From an uncultured Paracoccaceae bacterium (lineage in GTDB: Bacteria > Pseudomonadota > Alphaproteobacteria > Rhodobacterales > Rhodobacteraceae), in assembly GCA_947497985.1 (NCBI GenBank), contig CANMIX010000008.1, forward strand, positions 1-64,000: a DNA stretch of 64,000 nucleotides. Reading direction: 5' to 3'. A program made the translations under genes and the position numbers. The notes beneath the pieces are model-generated. The model did not search any database and was not told the origin of the DNA. It saw only the letters and a list, made by a program, of their open reading frames with translations. Of the stretch, positions 25,549 to 34,905 are shown piece by piece; within the stretch, counting starts at the first letter, position 1; each line of letters starts with the position of its first letter.

Positions 25549-27555
25549 TTAGCCGTTGATCAAAATCTGTTGCACCCGCTCGGGAGCTAGGCCTTCAATC
25601 AGCAATGTTTGCGTGTCGGAAAAGGTGATCAACGTGCCTTGCGGAGCCTTGGTGATCGTCCATTTTCCTTGAGACGCCAGCAGGTCCTGGTCCAGTGCCA
25701 GCCGATGTCCATTGTTGAACCCGCGCACATGGTCATGACCGCCGCCCGCGTGGATCTTGATCGCGCAGTTGCGGCTGTTGGGGTTGATGACAAACAGATC
25801 ATCGCCATCCCCGCCTTCCAGGATCACATAATTCGCACCAGCCTCAAGGCGTGCCCCCTGTTTGGAGGCGCGCATCTGAGCTCTGGATTTCTGCAAAATG
25901 CCAACTTCGACCGTTTCGGGCAGGGTGTAATTCACACGGGCCCAAATGGTGTCGATACCGCCGTCATCCGGCTCATTCACCATGGTGCGGGCATGGGCCA
26001 CGACATAGCGGTCGCTTTCAGCGGTGCCTGTCATGCGAACCGGCTGTGCCATGTCGTTTAACCAGGCACCCGGCTGTGTGCCGACCAGAATACCATCCCC
26101 GTCTTCGTCGGTCTCCGGGCGGTTGGGGCGGATGGCTTCGGCACGCCACAAATCGCGGGCCAGCGGCCATTTCACATCGAACTGTTTGGCACGAAACGCA
26201 GACACTTTGGTGTCGCGAAAGACAATCGTATGCGGCCAGGCGGGATCTGCGCCGGTGGGCAGCCAGACATCGTCGCCAACTTGCGTCAGACGCGCCATCG
26301 CGTCCCCAGCACCCAGGATCGGATAGCCTTCCAGCTGGACCTGATCGTCGCGGCCAAAGCCCGCGATGACCTTTTGTTCTTTGCCGCGCGTCAGCAGGAC
26401 CGTATCGGCACCGCCACTCAGGTGTATGACATCAAACCCGGCCCCCGGCGCGATGACGTCGTCGCCAGCGGTGTCGTGGATGATGCTGTCACGGGCGTCA
26501 AACAGATCATCGCCTTGGTTCAGATCCAACTCCAGCTGGGGTTCAAGCGCCCGCACCGTAATGCTGCGAATGCGATAGGCGTTTTCGGGGTCCAGCACCG
26601 CGTCGATCGCATTTTTCTGCGGCGACCAGAAGCCGCCACGCGCGGTGAACTGATCATTGGCAATCACAAACATCGGCTCGTGCACATCATCCGGCGTCGG
26701 CGTGCGATATACCTCTTGCAGACTGTCGCGGTCTTTGCCGAAGTAAAAGATCACATGCTCGGGCGTCCAAAGCGCTGCATATGTATGGAAATCGTCATAG
26801 ATATTGCTGTCGTATTCGGCCAGCGCGTCAAAGGTACGTTTAAAGTTATAGACGGTGTTCTTGCCGCGTTCTTTGGCCTTTGGCGTGATCTCTTCGGGCG
26901 TTTTGCCAAAGGGGTTGGTGATCTCTACCTCGTGAACCGGTTCCTGATCCCGATTGAGACGGTCGAAATAGACGGCGGTGTTGACGGCATTGTCCTTTTT
27001 CGTCGGGGTATAAATGCCCGCGCCATAGGCCTCCATCACGTCGATCTCGGGCGGCCATCCCAACCCGGCAAAGGTCATCCAGAACGCGGGCCAGCGCCCT
27101 TTTCCGCGCGGCAGACGGGCCTCCACTTCGAAATAGCCGTATTTCTGCGCCCAGGTATGCGCGGTGGTAATCTCGCCCACAGCGTAACGGATCGCATCGG
27201 CGCGTTTGCCCTGGCCGGTTTGTCGCATGTATTGGCGCAAGGGGGCCAGCGTCGCCTTGGGCAGATGGGCGCTGCGCAGGATTAGCCCGTCTTTTGTCAC
27301 CTCATGCAATTTCGGCAGGGCCGCATCGGCGGCCTCACCCAGCACGCCGTAGTCCAGGAATACGCTTTGCGCGGCATTTGTCATCAGTTGCCCGCGTCGG
27401 GGCAGGGTGGACCACAGGCCGCGCGTGCCATCATACCGATCCAGGCCGTTTTCAAAGCGCTCTTCCAGGATGGGAATCGTGCCTTCCAAGTCCGGGGCTG
27501 CGAAGACGGGTGGCGCGATCAAAAGCGCCATACATGTAAAAAACCGAATAACCAC
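25549..27555 (-). CDS. Sec-exported GH16 glycanase with degenerate calcium-binding repeats
   Basis: A 668-residue protein starting at a GTG (27555) that gives a good signal peptide (VIRFFTCMALLIAPPVFAA), with AAAGG upstream. The open frame goes further upstream without a signal sequence. The GH16 domain follows (about residues 25-340), with the catalytic motif at E170, D172 and E175 (PEIDVMEAYG). The C-terminal half has weak RTX-like elements (HDTAGDDVIAPGAGFDVI and GGDGDDLFVINP). It is likely periplasmic or released, unlike the RTX GH16 enzyme at 17392, which looks type I exported. The pair recalls ExoK (Sec) and ExsH (type I) of S. meliloti, both of which cleave succinoglycan. Confidence 0.85.
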   Translation of the reverse strand: MVIRFFTCMALLIAPPVFAAPDLEGTIPILEERFENGLDRYDGTRGLWSTLPRRGQLMTNAAQSVFLDYGVLGEAADAALPKLHEVTKDGLILRSAHLPKATLAPLRQYMRQTGQGKRADAIRYAVGEITTAHTWAQKYGYFEVEARLPRGKGRWPAFWMTFAGLGWPPEIDVMEAYGAGIYTPTKKDNAVNTAVYFDRLNRDQEPVHEVEITNPFGKTPEEITPKAKERGKNTVYNFKRTFDALAEYDSNIYDDFHTYAALWTPEHVIFYFGKDRDSLQEVYRTPTPDDVHEPMFVIANDQFTARGGFWSPQKNAIDAVLDPENAYRIRSITVRALEPQLELDLNQGDDLFDARDSIIHDTAGDDVIAPGAGFDVIHLSGGADTVLLTRGKEQKVIAGFGRDDQVQLEGYPILGAGDAMARLTQVGDDVWLPTGADPAWPHTIVFRDTKVSAFRAKQFDVKWPLARDLWRAEAIRPNRPETDEDGDGILVGTQPGAWLNDMAQPVRMTGTAESDRYVVAHARTMVNEPDDGGIDTIWARVNYTLPETVEVGILQKSRAQMRASKQGARLEAGANYVILEGGDGDDLFVINPNSRNCAIKIHAGGGHDHVRGFNNGHRLALDQDLLASQGKWTITKAPQGTLITFSDTQTLLIEGLAPERVQQILING

Positions 27556-27732
27556 ACTGCTACCTTTGTGTCCTTTGACGTCCCAAATGGTCGGTTTTTT
27601 GCTCAAAACAACGAGCCCAACCCCGGAACATCCGCCAGCGAGAAGAATCACGTTCAAACCACTAGCATTGGCTTTGCCGCTCTGTCATTAGACGGGAGCG
27701 CGCTTAGGGTATTATACGAGTTGGGTTTGACT

Positions 27733-29079
27733 ATGCAGGCGGAAAATCGCGCCGATGTTTCCGGCGGATCTTTGCTGAGGACGCTGTTTAAAAAGGCTGT
27801 TTCGCTGTTAGGCGCACGAGTCGCAGGCAACCTCTTAACACTTGGCTACACATTGATCCTGTCGCGTTTGGCCACGCCGGCCGAATTTGGATTGGTGATG
27901 TCCGGCTTCTCCTGGGCGATGCTTTTGTCCATTGGTTTTGCGCTCAACGTCGAATCAGGGTCGATCCGATTCTTGGTGAAATACCGAGAAGATGAACAAA
28001 CTGCGCTGGCCGCCGGTTTTGTTCGGTTTAACAGAATAATCATAACCAGCATTTCCGCGCTTTTGGCAGTGGGCTTGGCGGCTGTTCTGGTCACGGGTCT
28101 GGCGGATTGGAACAGCCAGGGCGTGCAGATCTTCGTCTTGGCCTGCCTTGCGGCCCCCGTTGTGGCGGTGACCCGCGTCTACGCACGCCACGCCACCGCA
28201 TTGGGGCAAGTCTTGCGCGGCGGCGTCCCGATCATGTTTGCCCGCCCCGCCGTGATCTTTGCCCTGGTGGGCGCTGTCTGGCTGTTGGGGCTGGAACCGT
28301 CTGCAGTGCAGTTGTTGGCCTTGATCCTGGTGGGATTTGTTGCAACCGCGCTGCTGCAGTACTGGTTGCTGCGAGATACATTTGCCTTCCTCAAGGGGGC
28401 GTCGCGTGACTTCGCGGACTCGCGCAAATGGATCGAAACCGGCCTGATGATGGCACCGCTTTTGGTCATTCGCGATAATCTGAAACATGTGATCGTCGCC
28501 AGCGCCGGCCTTGCCCTTGCGGCCGAGGACGTGGGCCTTGTGGCTTTGGCGCTCTCCATCATGAGTTTGCTCTATTTTGCGGTAAAAGCCGTAGATATTT
28601 CCCTTAGCCCTCAACTGTCTAGCGCGTGCCAAGGAGGCAATAAGCCCCGGGTGGCCCAGTTGATCAAGGTCGCAGCCAAGCTGAAAGTGGCCGTGGTGGC
28701 CATGGGAATCATAGCTCTCGCCGGTGCCGGAGGTTGGATCCTGGGGCTGTTTGGCGCGGATTACATTGCTGCCTGGGCGCCATTGATGGCAGTGCTGCTG
28801 ATCCCAGCGGCGGATGCTATCTGCGGACCGGCGCAAATTGTGCTGAATGTCAGCGGGCAACAGCGCAAAATCTTTGCCGTGGCTGGCCTCAGCACTGCCA
28901 TTTTGGTTGGAGCGACCGCTGTGGGTGGCTGGCTTGCAGGCGCGGTTGGCGCGTCGGTCGGCGCGGGCCTCAGTTACATGGCGCAACAAGGGATCTTATG
29001 TCTGATCGCCAATCGTGCGGTTGGGGTGCAGACGTCGATATTGGGACTTGTGCAACGCGCGCCCAAGACCTCCGGCTGA
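27733..29079 (+). CDS. Wzx-type polysaccharide flippase
   Basis: A 448-residue polytopic membrane protein of the polysaccharide transporter/MATE-like superfamily. It has about 12 hydrophobic segments, beginning LLGARVAGNLLTLGYTLILS and RLATPAEFGLVMSGFSWAML, typical of Wzx proteins. It should flip the undecaprenyl-linked repeat unit to the periplasmic face of the inner membrane, as ExoT does in succinoglycan synthesis. The ATG at 27733 is chosen because the upstream extension of the frame overlaps the divergent GH16 gene and has no membrane character. It is divergent from that GH16 gene with 177 bases between. It starts a rightward run of eight assembly and modification genes. Confidence 0.85.
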   Translation: MQAENRADVSGGSLLRTLFKKAVSLLGARVAGNLLTLGYTLILSRLATPAEFGLVMSGFSWAMLLSIGFALNVESGSIRFLVKYREDEQTALAAGFVRFNRIIITSISALLAVGLAAVLVTGLADWNSQGVQIFVLACLAAPVVAVTRVYARHATALGQVLRGGVPIMFARPAVIFALVGAVWLLGLEPSAVQLLALILVGFVATALLQYWLLRDTFAFLKGASRDFADSRKWIETGLMMAPLLVIRDNLKHVIVASAGLALAAEDVGLVALALSIMSLLYFAVKAVDISLSPQLSSACQGGNKPRVAQLIKVAAKLKVAVVAMGIIALAGAGGWILGLFGADYIAAWAPLMAVLLIPAADAICGPAQIVLNVSGQQRKIFAVAGLSTAILVGATAVGGWLAGAVGASVGAGLSYMAQQGILCLIANRAVGVQTSILGLVQRAPKTSG

Positions 29080-29311
29080 GCGGGTTAGAGTGATTACCTT
29101 GGCAGCAGGAAGCATGTTTTTGTGCAGAATATGGGCGGGGAATGGAGCATTGCCGCCTTACTATTTGGACAATGATTTGGAATGAGATAGAAAGTGCGTG
29201 GTTTGATACGTTTTATCTTTGACCTTTGCAGAGATGTAAAAAACGTGTCTTAGGGCGTATGTGCTTTGGTACGGTGTAGTATTTAATGAATAACTTGGTG
29301 GAGAGCCTCTC

Positions 29312-31594
29312 GTGCGCCTTGAAGTAACCGAGCGTGATCGATTTTTACCCGAAGTAACGCTTGGAGATGTCATTCGGGACATCTGGCAGAAAATTCGGCG
29401 CAGATGGCATTTGTTGGCCTTTGCGGTTTTTGTGACTGCGATTGCGTCGATCTATTACGTGGCAACTGCGACGCCGCAGTATACTGCAAACGGATCCATT
29501 CTGATCGACCCGCGTTATGGGCAAAATCCGGACCAAACCAGCCAGCTCATGCCGGGCTTGTTGATGTCGGATGCGCTGACGGTTGATAGTGAATTGCGCG
29601 TTATGGCCTCTCGCGAGATGACCAAACGTGTCATCCAAAAGCTGCAGTTGAGCCATGCCCCGGCGGGTGACCCGTCGTTGGTGCAGCGGTTGAAAGCGCT
29701 GCTTACAGGCGGTTCCGCAGATAGCGACGCTGCCAATGCAAACACCGCGCCCTCCAACCTCTCTGAAGCCGCAGCCGAGGCGCGCCGAACCGAGGTTTTG
29801 CGCAAGCAATTTGTGCGTGGTCTGAAAATCCGTCGTTCCGGCGAAAGCTTTGTGATCGATATCGCCTATACCGCGCCGGACATCGAGTTTTCCGCACAGG
29901 CAGTGAACACGATTATCGAAGAATACCTGTCCCTGTCGCGCGAAGAACACGTGAACAAGGTTGAGCGAAATCGCGGCTGGCTGTCGGCTCGCATTGGCGA
30001 ATTGCGCCAGGAAGTGCGGTCCGCCGAAAGCGCTGTTGCGAACTTCCGTCAGACGAATAACCTGCTGGTCCCCGAAGGGTCGCCCCTGCCATCCGAAGTG
30101 GCCATGACCTCGGCCATCACCCAACTTGTGGATCTGCGCAGCGAAGCGCTGGCGTTAGATGTGCATATTCAGCAGCTGGAAGAAGGCGTCCGTTCGGGCA
30201 ACCCTGAACTTGTTCAGGTAGACCCCGAAGACCGCACCGGCACGTTGGATCAACTGAACGAAAGCTACGATGCTCTGCAGCAACAGGTTCTGGAGGCGCT
30301 CGTCAACCGCAGTGAATCGTCGCCTGTTGTGCAGAACCTTCGCAATCAGATGAGCCAGGTTCAGGACCTAATCATCGCTGAGTACGGTCAAATCCTGGAG
30401 CGCCTGCGCTCGCAAAGCGCGGCTTTGGGGCGCCAAGTGCAAGCAACCGAAACGCTGATCGCCGAGTTGGAAGCTGAGCTGGGCGTTGATGCACAGAAAT
30501 CGGTTGAATTGCGCAGTCTTGAACTGGAAGCCGCAGCCTCACGCGATCAATATGAACATCTGTTGTCCCAGTATAACAGCGCGTCGCAGCTGGTGAGTTT
30601 TGACGCCACATCGGCCCGTGTAATTGCCTGGGCTGTGCCGCCGGACACCAAGTCATCGCCAAAGTCCAAACAGACAGTCATTCTGGCGGTGTTTGCCGGC
30701 ATCGTTCTTGCCATCGCATTGATCGTCCTGTTGGAAGCGCTGGATGACACCTTCCGCCTGCACAGCGACATCTCGCGCGATTTGGGATTGTCCTTCCTTG
30801 GGATCTCACCGGTCTTTGGCTCGGACAAGAAATCGCGGTTCCGCCCCTCGGGCTGGAAACCGCTCAGCCTACGGGGTGGACCCTGGGCGAAATTGGGTAA
30901 ATCCGGGCAATGGCTTGATTTTGCGGCGTCAAATCCGGTGTCGATCTTTGCTGAAACGATGCGGTCGATCCATGTGAATATGACGATGGGACGCGATCAA
31001 CGCGGCAATGACGGGCGCGGATATGTGGTAGGCATCACCTCTTCAGTCAAAGAAGAAGGCAAGACCAGCACGTCGATCAACTTTGCGACTTTCCTGGCCA
31101 GTCAGGGCAAGAAAACCGTTCTGGTCGATCTCGATATCATCGCACGCGGCACATCGCGCGCGCTCAAGGCGACGCTGTCGACACAGAATGGTTTGCGCAC
31201 CTTGCTCGAGGATCCGGCAACGGTCACACCGATGCTGGAACCCGTGGCAGATACGCCAAATCTGACGGTGGTGGGCAATTTTGAGGATCTGGCCAATGTG
31301 GGACCACAGCATTCTTATGCCATTGCCCACGCGCTGCTGACGTTGTCGCAAGAGTTTGACTATGTCGTGGTAGATCTGCCCCCAGTTCACGGCGTCGCCG
31401 AGACGCAATTCCTGGGCAAGATCTGTGATGGTCTGGTCTATGTCATTCGCTGGGGTCACACGCGTCGACCGCAAGTTTTGTCAGCACTTAAGCAACTCGA
31501 AGGGGCACGTGGTAAATTCATTGGCGCAATCTTCTCGCAGGTGCGCGTCAAGTCTTACGAAAATCACAACGGTCACGATACTTATACCTATTGA
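29312..31594 (+). CDS. exoP: ExoP-like polysaccharide co-polymerase and tyrosine autokinase
   Basis: A 760-residue Wzc/ExoP-type protein that controls chain length and connects inner-membrane synthesis to export. It has a Wzz domain with a first membrane helix (HLLAFAVFVTAIASIYYVAT, about residues 33-52), a long periplasmic coiled-coil region, and a second helix around residues 455-475 (VILAVFAGIVLAIALIVLLE). A cytoplasmic BY-kinase domain follows, with Walker A at about 578-585 (SVKEEGKT), Walker A' VLVDLDIIARG and Walker B VVVDLPP near 688. The C-terminus has only three tyrosines (SYENHNGHDTYTY), a short autophosphorylation cluster. GTG start with GGTGGAGAG upstream. A 232-base gap separates it from the flippase gene. 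Confidence 0.9.
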   Translation: MRLEVTERDRFLPEVTLGDVIRDIWQKIRRRWHLLAFAVFVTAIASIYYVATATPQYTANGSILIDPRYGQNPDQTSQLMPGLLMSDALTVDSELRVMASREMTKRVIQKLQLSHAPAGDPSLVQRLKALLTGGSADSDAANANTAPSNLSEAAAEARRTEVLRKQFVRGLKIRRSGESFVIDIAYTAPDIEFSAQAVNTIIEEYLSLSREEHVNKVERNRGWLSARIGELRQEVRSAESAVANFRQTNNLLVPEGSPLPSEVAMTSAITQLVDLRSEALALDVHIQQLEEGVRSGNPELVQVDPEDRTGTLDQLNESYDALQQQVLEALVNRSESSPVVQNLRNQMSQVQDLIIAEYGQILERLRSQSAALGRQVQATETLIAELEAELGVDAQKSVELRSLELEAAASRDQYEHLLSQYNSASQLVSFDATSARVIAWAVPPDTKSSPKSKQTVILAVFAGIVLAIALIVLLEALDDTFRLHSDISRDLGLSFLGISPVFGSDKKSRFRPSGWKPLSLRGGPWAKLGKSGQWLDFAASNPVSIFAETMRSIHVNMTMGRDQRGNDGRGYVVGITSSVKEEGKTSTSINFATFLASQGKKTVLVDLDIIARGTSRALKATLSTQNGLRTLLEDPATVTPMLEPVADTPNLTVVGNFEDLANVGPQHSYAIAHALLTLSQEFDYVVVDLPPVHGVAETQFLGKICDGLVYVIRWGHTRRPQVLSALKQLEGARGKFIGAIFSQVRVKSYENHNGHDTYTY

Positions 31595-31650
31595 TTAGTC
31601 TCGTCTGTGCAAACGGACGCCGAGTACCAGTGCAAAGGTGCAGCACAGTT

Positions 31651-32706
31651 ATGCAGCGACTTTACTCCATCCAGTATCTGCGCGCGGTGGCGGCCCTTTC
31701 GGTGGTCGCCCTGCACGCCAGCAACCGTGTTGAAGCCCATCTGCCGGATGCGGCGATCCATACGCTGCATCTGGGTCATGCGGGCGTGGATCTGTTCTTT
31801 GTGATCAGCGGCTTTATCATGTGGTACATCGGTCGCGACACCACGCAAACACCGGGTGACTTTTTCCTGCGCCGCTTTGTTCGGGTTGCGCCGCTTTATT
31901 GGCTGGCCAGCCTGTCCTGGGCGGGCTTTGCCGTAGCGGCCGGATACACGTGGATGAAGGTCGAGCCGGTCTTTCTGCTGCAGTCGCTGCTGTTTATTCC
32001 CCATTACAGTGCCACCTTTCCAGAACAGGTCTGGCCTGTGCTCGTGCCGGGCTGGACCCTGAACTATGAGATGTTCTTTTACGCGCTTTTCGGGCTAAGC
32101 CTCGCCTTGCCCAAGGCGCTGCGTCTGTTGGGCATGGGGGCGGCACTTGGCGGTCTGGTCACAGCCGGTCTGCTGTTGGCGCCCGAAACGGCAATCGGCA
32201 AGACCTACACCAGCCCGTTGTTGCTGGAATTTGGCGCAGGCTGTCTGGTGGCAGAGCTGTGGCGCAGGTTCCCCGGCGGGATTGTGCGCAATGCGGTTGT
32301 TCTGGCTGCGGGCGTTCTGGCCTTTATCCTGTTGGCCCCCCACGTGGACGAAACGGACACTTGGGGACGGGTGTTGGGCTTTGGCCTGCCGGCTGCGCTG
32401 ATCCTGATGGGCACCATCGGCATCAGCCCCATCCTGCCGCATTGGCCTTTGCTTGAACGATTAGGTGATGCGAGTTTTGCGATTTACGTCTTTCACGTCC
32501 TGATCCTGAGCGTGGTGATGCAGGTTTGGAACATGGTGCCGGGTCTGCACACGACGGGCACCGCTGTGACCCTAATCATAGGCTTCCTCGTGCTAATCAG
32601 CGTCATTGGCTTATGGCTGTTTCGCGCCGTCGAACGCCCGCTTCATCGTGTGTTGATGGGCGGGATTGCTAATTTTTCCAAAGGTGGCACCTATGCCAAA
32701 AGATGA
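31651..32706 (+). CDS. Acyltransferase 3 family protein (ExoZ-like) 1
   Basis: A 351-residue membrane O-acyltransferase. The N-terminus YSIQYLRAVAALSVVALHAS and the following AGVDLFFVISGFIM are the acyltransferase-3 (OafA/ExoZ) signatures, and about ten hydrophobic segments follow. In S. meliloti ExoZ acetylates the succinoglycan repeat unit. The start is set at ATG 31651, which has AAGGTG upstream and begins directly before the family sequence; the longer frame is unsupported. It overlaps the next glycosyltransferase gene by 14 bases, which suggests coupled translation. Confidence 0.85.
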   Translation: MQRLYSIQYLRAVAALSVVALHASNRVEAHLPDAAIHTLHLGHAGVDLFFVISGFIMWYIGRDTTQTPGDFFLRRFVRVAPLYWLASLSWAGFAVAAGYTWMKVEPVFLLQSLLFIPHYSATFPEQVWPVLVPGWTLNYEMFFYALFGLSLALPKALRLLGMGAALGGLVTAGLLLAPETAIGKTYTSPLLLEFGAGCLVAELWRRFPGGIVRNAVVLAAGVLAFILLAPHVDETDTWGRVLGFGLPAALILMGTIGISPILPHWPLLERLGDASFAIYVFHVLILSVVMQVWNMVPGLHTTGTAVTLIIGFLVLISVIGLWLFRAVERPLHRVLMGGIANFSKGGTYAKR

Positions 32707-33883
32707 CTCCAAACTGGGCGGCAAATCTGAGCCGCGCCGCGTCGTGGTTTTTGGATTTGATGTGGCAGAAATCTCTCAGATCCGCCGCATCCGTGCCATG
32801 ACGGCCTTGGGGCACCACGTGCACAGCTTCACCATGCGTCGGGACAATATGAACCAGGGTTTTGAGCCGGAATGGCCCAACACCCACCTGTTTGACACCG
32901 AAAACGAGAACCTGCCCAAACGTGTCGCGGTGGTTTTGAAATCCATCATCAAAATGGCGGGCCATCGTTCCAAAGTCAAAGAAGCCGACGCGATTTTTGC
33001 CCGCAATCTTGATATGTTGGCCATCGCCTGGGCGGCCCGTTTCATGGCAGGGGCGCATAAAACACCGCTGGTTTATGAATGTCTGGATATCAACGGCGCG
33101 CTGTGTCGTCCCGGCAAAAAAGGCGACCTGATGCGCGCTGCCGAACGCTTCCTGCTGCGGCGGATTCAAATGCTGGTGGTGTCCTCACCGGGCTTCTTGC
33201 GCGAATTTTTTGAACCCACCCAAGGTTACACGGGCCCCACTGCCCTGTGGGAGAACAAACTGGCCGCGGGCAGCACCTTGTCGGACCGCCCCAAGACGCG
33301 CGCGCCCATCGCAAATGGACGCCGTTTGCGGATTGGCTGGGTGGGGACCATTCGCTGTGCCGACAGTCTCGAGATCCTGACCGGGATTGCTGCGACATTG
33401 CCAGACCAGGTTGAGATCGTGATCCACGGCATTGTGCACCATCACGCCATCGCAGGTTTCGACGAAACGATCGCGGCCCACGATAATATCACCTACAGCG
33501 GCGGCTATGCCTATCCGGACGATCTGGCGCGGATCTATCAGGACTGCGATGTGGTCTGGGCGCAGGATCTTTGGCAGCGCGGCAACAACTCCGACTGGCT
33601 GCTGCCCAACCGCATTTATGAGGCCAGCTGGGCCGGCTGTCCCAGCATCGCGGTTGCAAAGACCGAAACCGGTCGTCGCATTGACGAAGACGGGTTGGGC
33701 TGGACCATTCCAGAACCAACAGCAGCGGCCCTGTCTGATCTGATTGCCCAGTTGATGCCAGAACAGGTGACGGCCAAGGGCCAGGATCTGTTGGATCGGC
33801 CCGATACGGATTTCGCCCAATCCTATGGTGAGATCCAGGATGTGATTGATGTGGTTTGCCCACAAAAGGAGCCTGTGGCCTAA
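32693..33883 (+). CDS. Glycosyltransferase (ExoL-like)
   Basis: A 396-residue cytoplasmic glycosyltransferase of the GT-B type. The C-terminal half has LRIGWVGTIRCADSLEIL, YPDDLARIYQDCDVVWAQD and LPNRIYEASWAGCPSIAV, typical of GT4-like nucleotide-sugar-binding domains. Its position between the acyltransferase and ExoA-like genes and its length fit ExoL, which adds the third sugar of succinoglycan. That specific assignment is an inference. ATG 32693 has AAAGGTGG upstream. The stop overlaps the next start by one base (TAATG). Confidence 0.8.
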   Translation: MPKDDSKLGGKSEPRRVVVFGFDVAEISQIRRIRAMTALGHHVHSFTMRRDNMNQGFEPEWPNTHLFDTENENLPKRVAVVLKSIIKMAGHRSKVKEADAIFARNLDMLAIAWAARFMAGAHKTPLVYECLDINGALCRPGKKGDLMRAAERFLLRRIQMLVVSSPGFLREFFEPTQGYTGPTALWENKLAAGSTLSDRPKTRAPIANGRRLRIGWVGTIRCADSLEILTGIAATLPDQVEIVIHGIVHHHAIAGFDETIAAHDNITYSGGYAYPDDLARIYQDCDVVWAQDLWQRGNNSDWLLPNRIYEASWAGCPSIAVAKTETGRRIDEDGLGWTIPEPTAAALSDLIAQLMPEQVTAKGQDLLDRPDTDFAQSYGEIQDVIDVVCPQKEPVA

Positions 33884-34905
33884 TGACAGCCCCTGACCGC
33901 GACTTGCAAAACAACCCAGCCGTCGATGCCAGCACCATCCTTGTGGCAATCCCGACGCTGAACGAAGAATCTCATATCGCCGCGACGATTGCGGCGATTC
34001 TGGGCGAGACGCCCGAAATGGCTGCGGTGAAAATCGTTGTGGCCGATGGTGGCAGCTCTGACCGCACCTGCGAGATTGTGCGCGGGCTTGGCGAAAAACA
34101 CCCAAATATCCATCTGATCGACAATCCAGACCGCATTCAGGCCGCCGCCGTGAACAAGATCGTGGCGGAATGTGCCGAGCCTCATCACAAGATCATGGTG
34201 CGCGTGGATGCCCATGCGCATTATCCGCCGGACTACGTGCTGAAGGTCGCCCAAAGCCTGGTCGCGCATGAGGCCACAGGGCTGGCGACGGTGATGGATT
34301 CTGTTGGATCAACCTGTTTCCAGCGCGGCTCTGCCTGGGCGATGGAAACCAAAATTGGCTCCGGCGGTTCGGGCCACCGGGGTGGCACGACGTCCGGTTA
34401 TGTGGATCACGGCCACCATGCGGGGTTTGATCTGGACATGTACCGCAAGGTCGGCGGCTATGACACGGGTTTCGTCGCCAATGAGGACGCCGAACTGGAC
34501 CACCGGATCAACGAGGCCGGCGGGCGCATCTGGCTCGATGCGACGATCCGCCTGGACTACGTGATGCGTGGCTCGTTTGGAAAATTGGCAAAACAATATT
34601 GGCGTTACGGCAAGGGGCGGGCGCAGACGATCCTGCGCCACAAGATGAAGCCACGACCACGCCAGATGATCCCGCCGGTGATCCTGCTGGTCAATCTGGT
34701 CTCGATCCTCTTGTCGCCTATTGCGCCGGTTTTGTTGCTGTTGCCGCTCGCCTACCTGTTGCTTCTAGCCGCCACTTCGGCGCTTTTGATTGTCAAAAGC
34801 AAAAGCCTGTGTGGGATCTGGGCCGGTCCCGCACTGCTAGCGATGCATCAGGCCTGGGGCGCTGGTTTCCTCAGCCATATGATCTTGAACAGGGGAAAGT
34901 CATGA
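33883..34905 (+). CDS. exoA: GT2 glycosyltransferase (ExoA-like)
   Basis: A 340-residue family 2 glycosyltransferase. ILVAIPTLNEESHIAATI opens the GT-A domain, VADGGSSDRT follows, and RVDAHAHYPPDYV carries the DxD metal site. GFVANEDAELDHRINEAGG is the acceptor/catalytic region. Two hydrophobic segments at about residues 265-310 (IPPVILLVNLVSILLSPIAP) anchor it to the membrane. Length and layout match ExoA, which adds the second sugar (a beta-1,3 glucose) in succinoglycan assembly. It overlaps its neighbours by 1 and 4 bases, so it is translated with them. Confidence 0.82.
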   Translation: MTAPDRDLQNNPAVDASTILVAIPTLNEESHIAATIAAILGETPEMAAVKIVVADGGSSDRTCEIVRGLGEKHPNIHLIDNPDRIQAAAVNKIVAECAEPHHKIMVRVDAHAHYPPDYVLKVAQSLVAHEATGLATVMDSVGSTCFQRGSAWAMETKIGSGGSGHRGGTTSGYVDHGHHAGFDLDMYRKVGGYDTGFVANEDAELDHRINEAGGRIWLDATIRLDYVMRGSFGKLAKQYWRYGKGRAQTILRHKMKPRPRQMIPPVILLVNLVSILLSPIAPVLLLLPLAYLLLLAATSALLIVKSKSLCGIWAGPALLAMHQAWGAGFLSHMILNRGKS

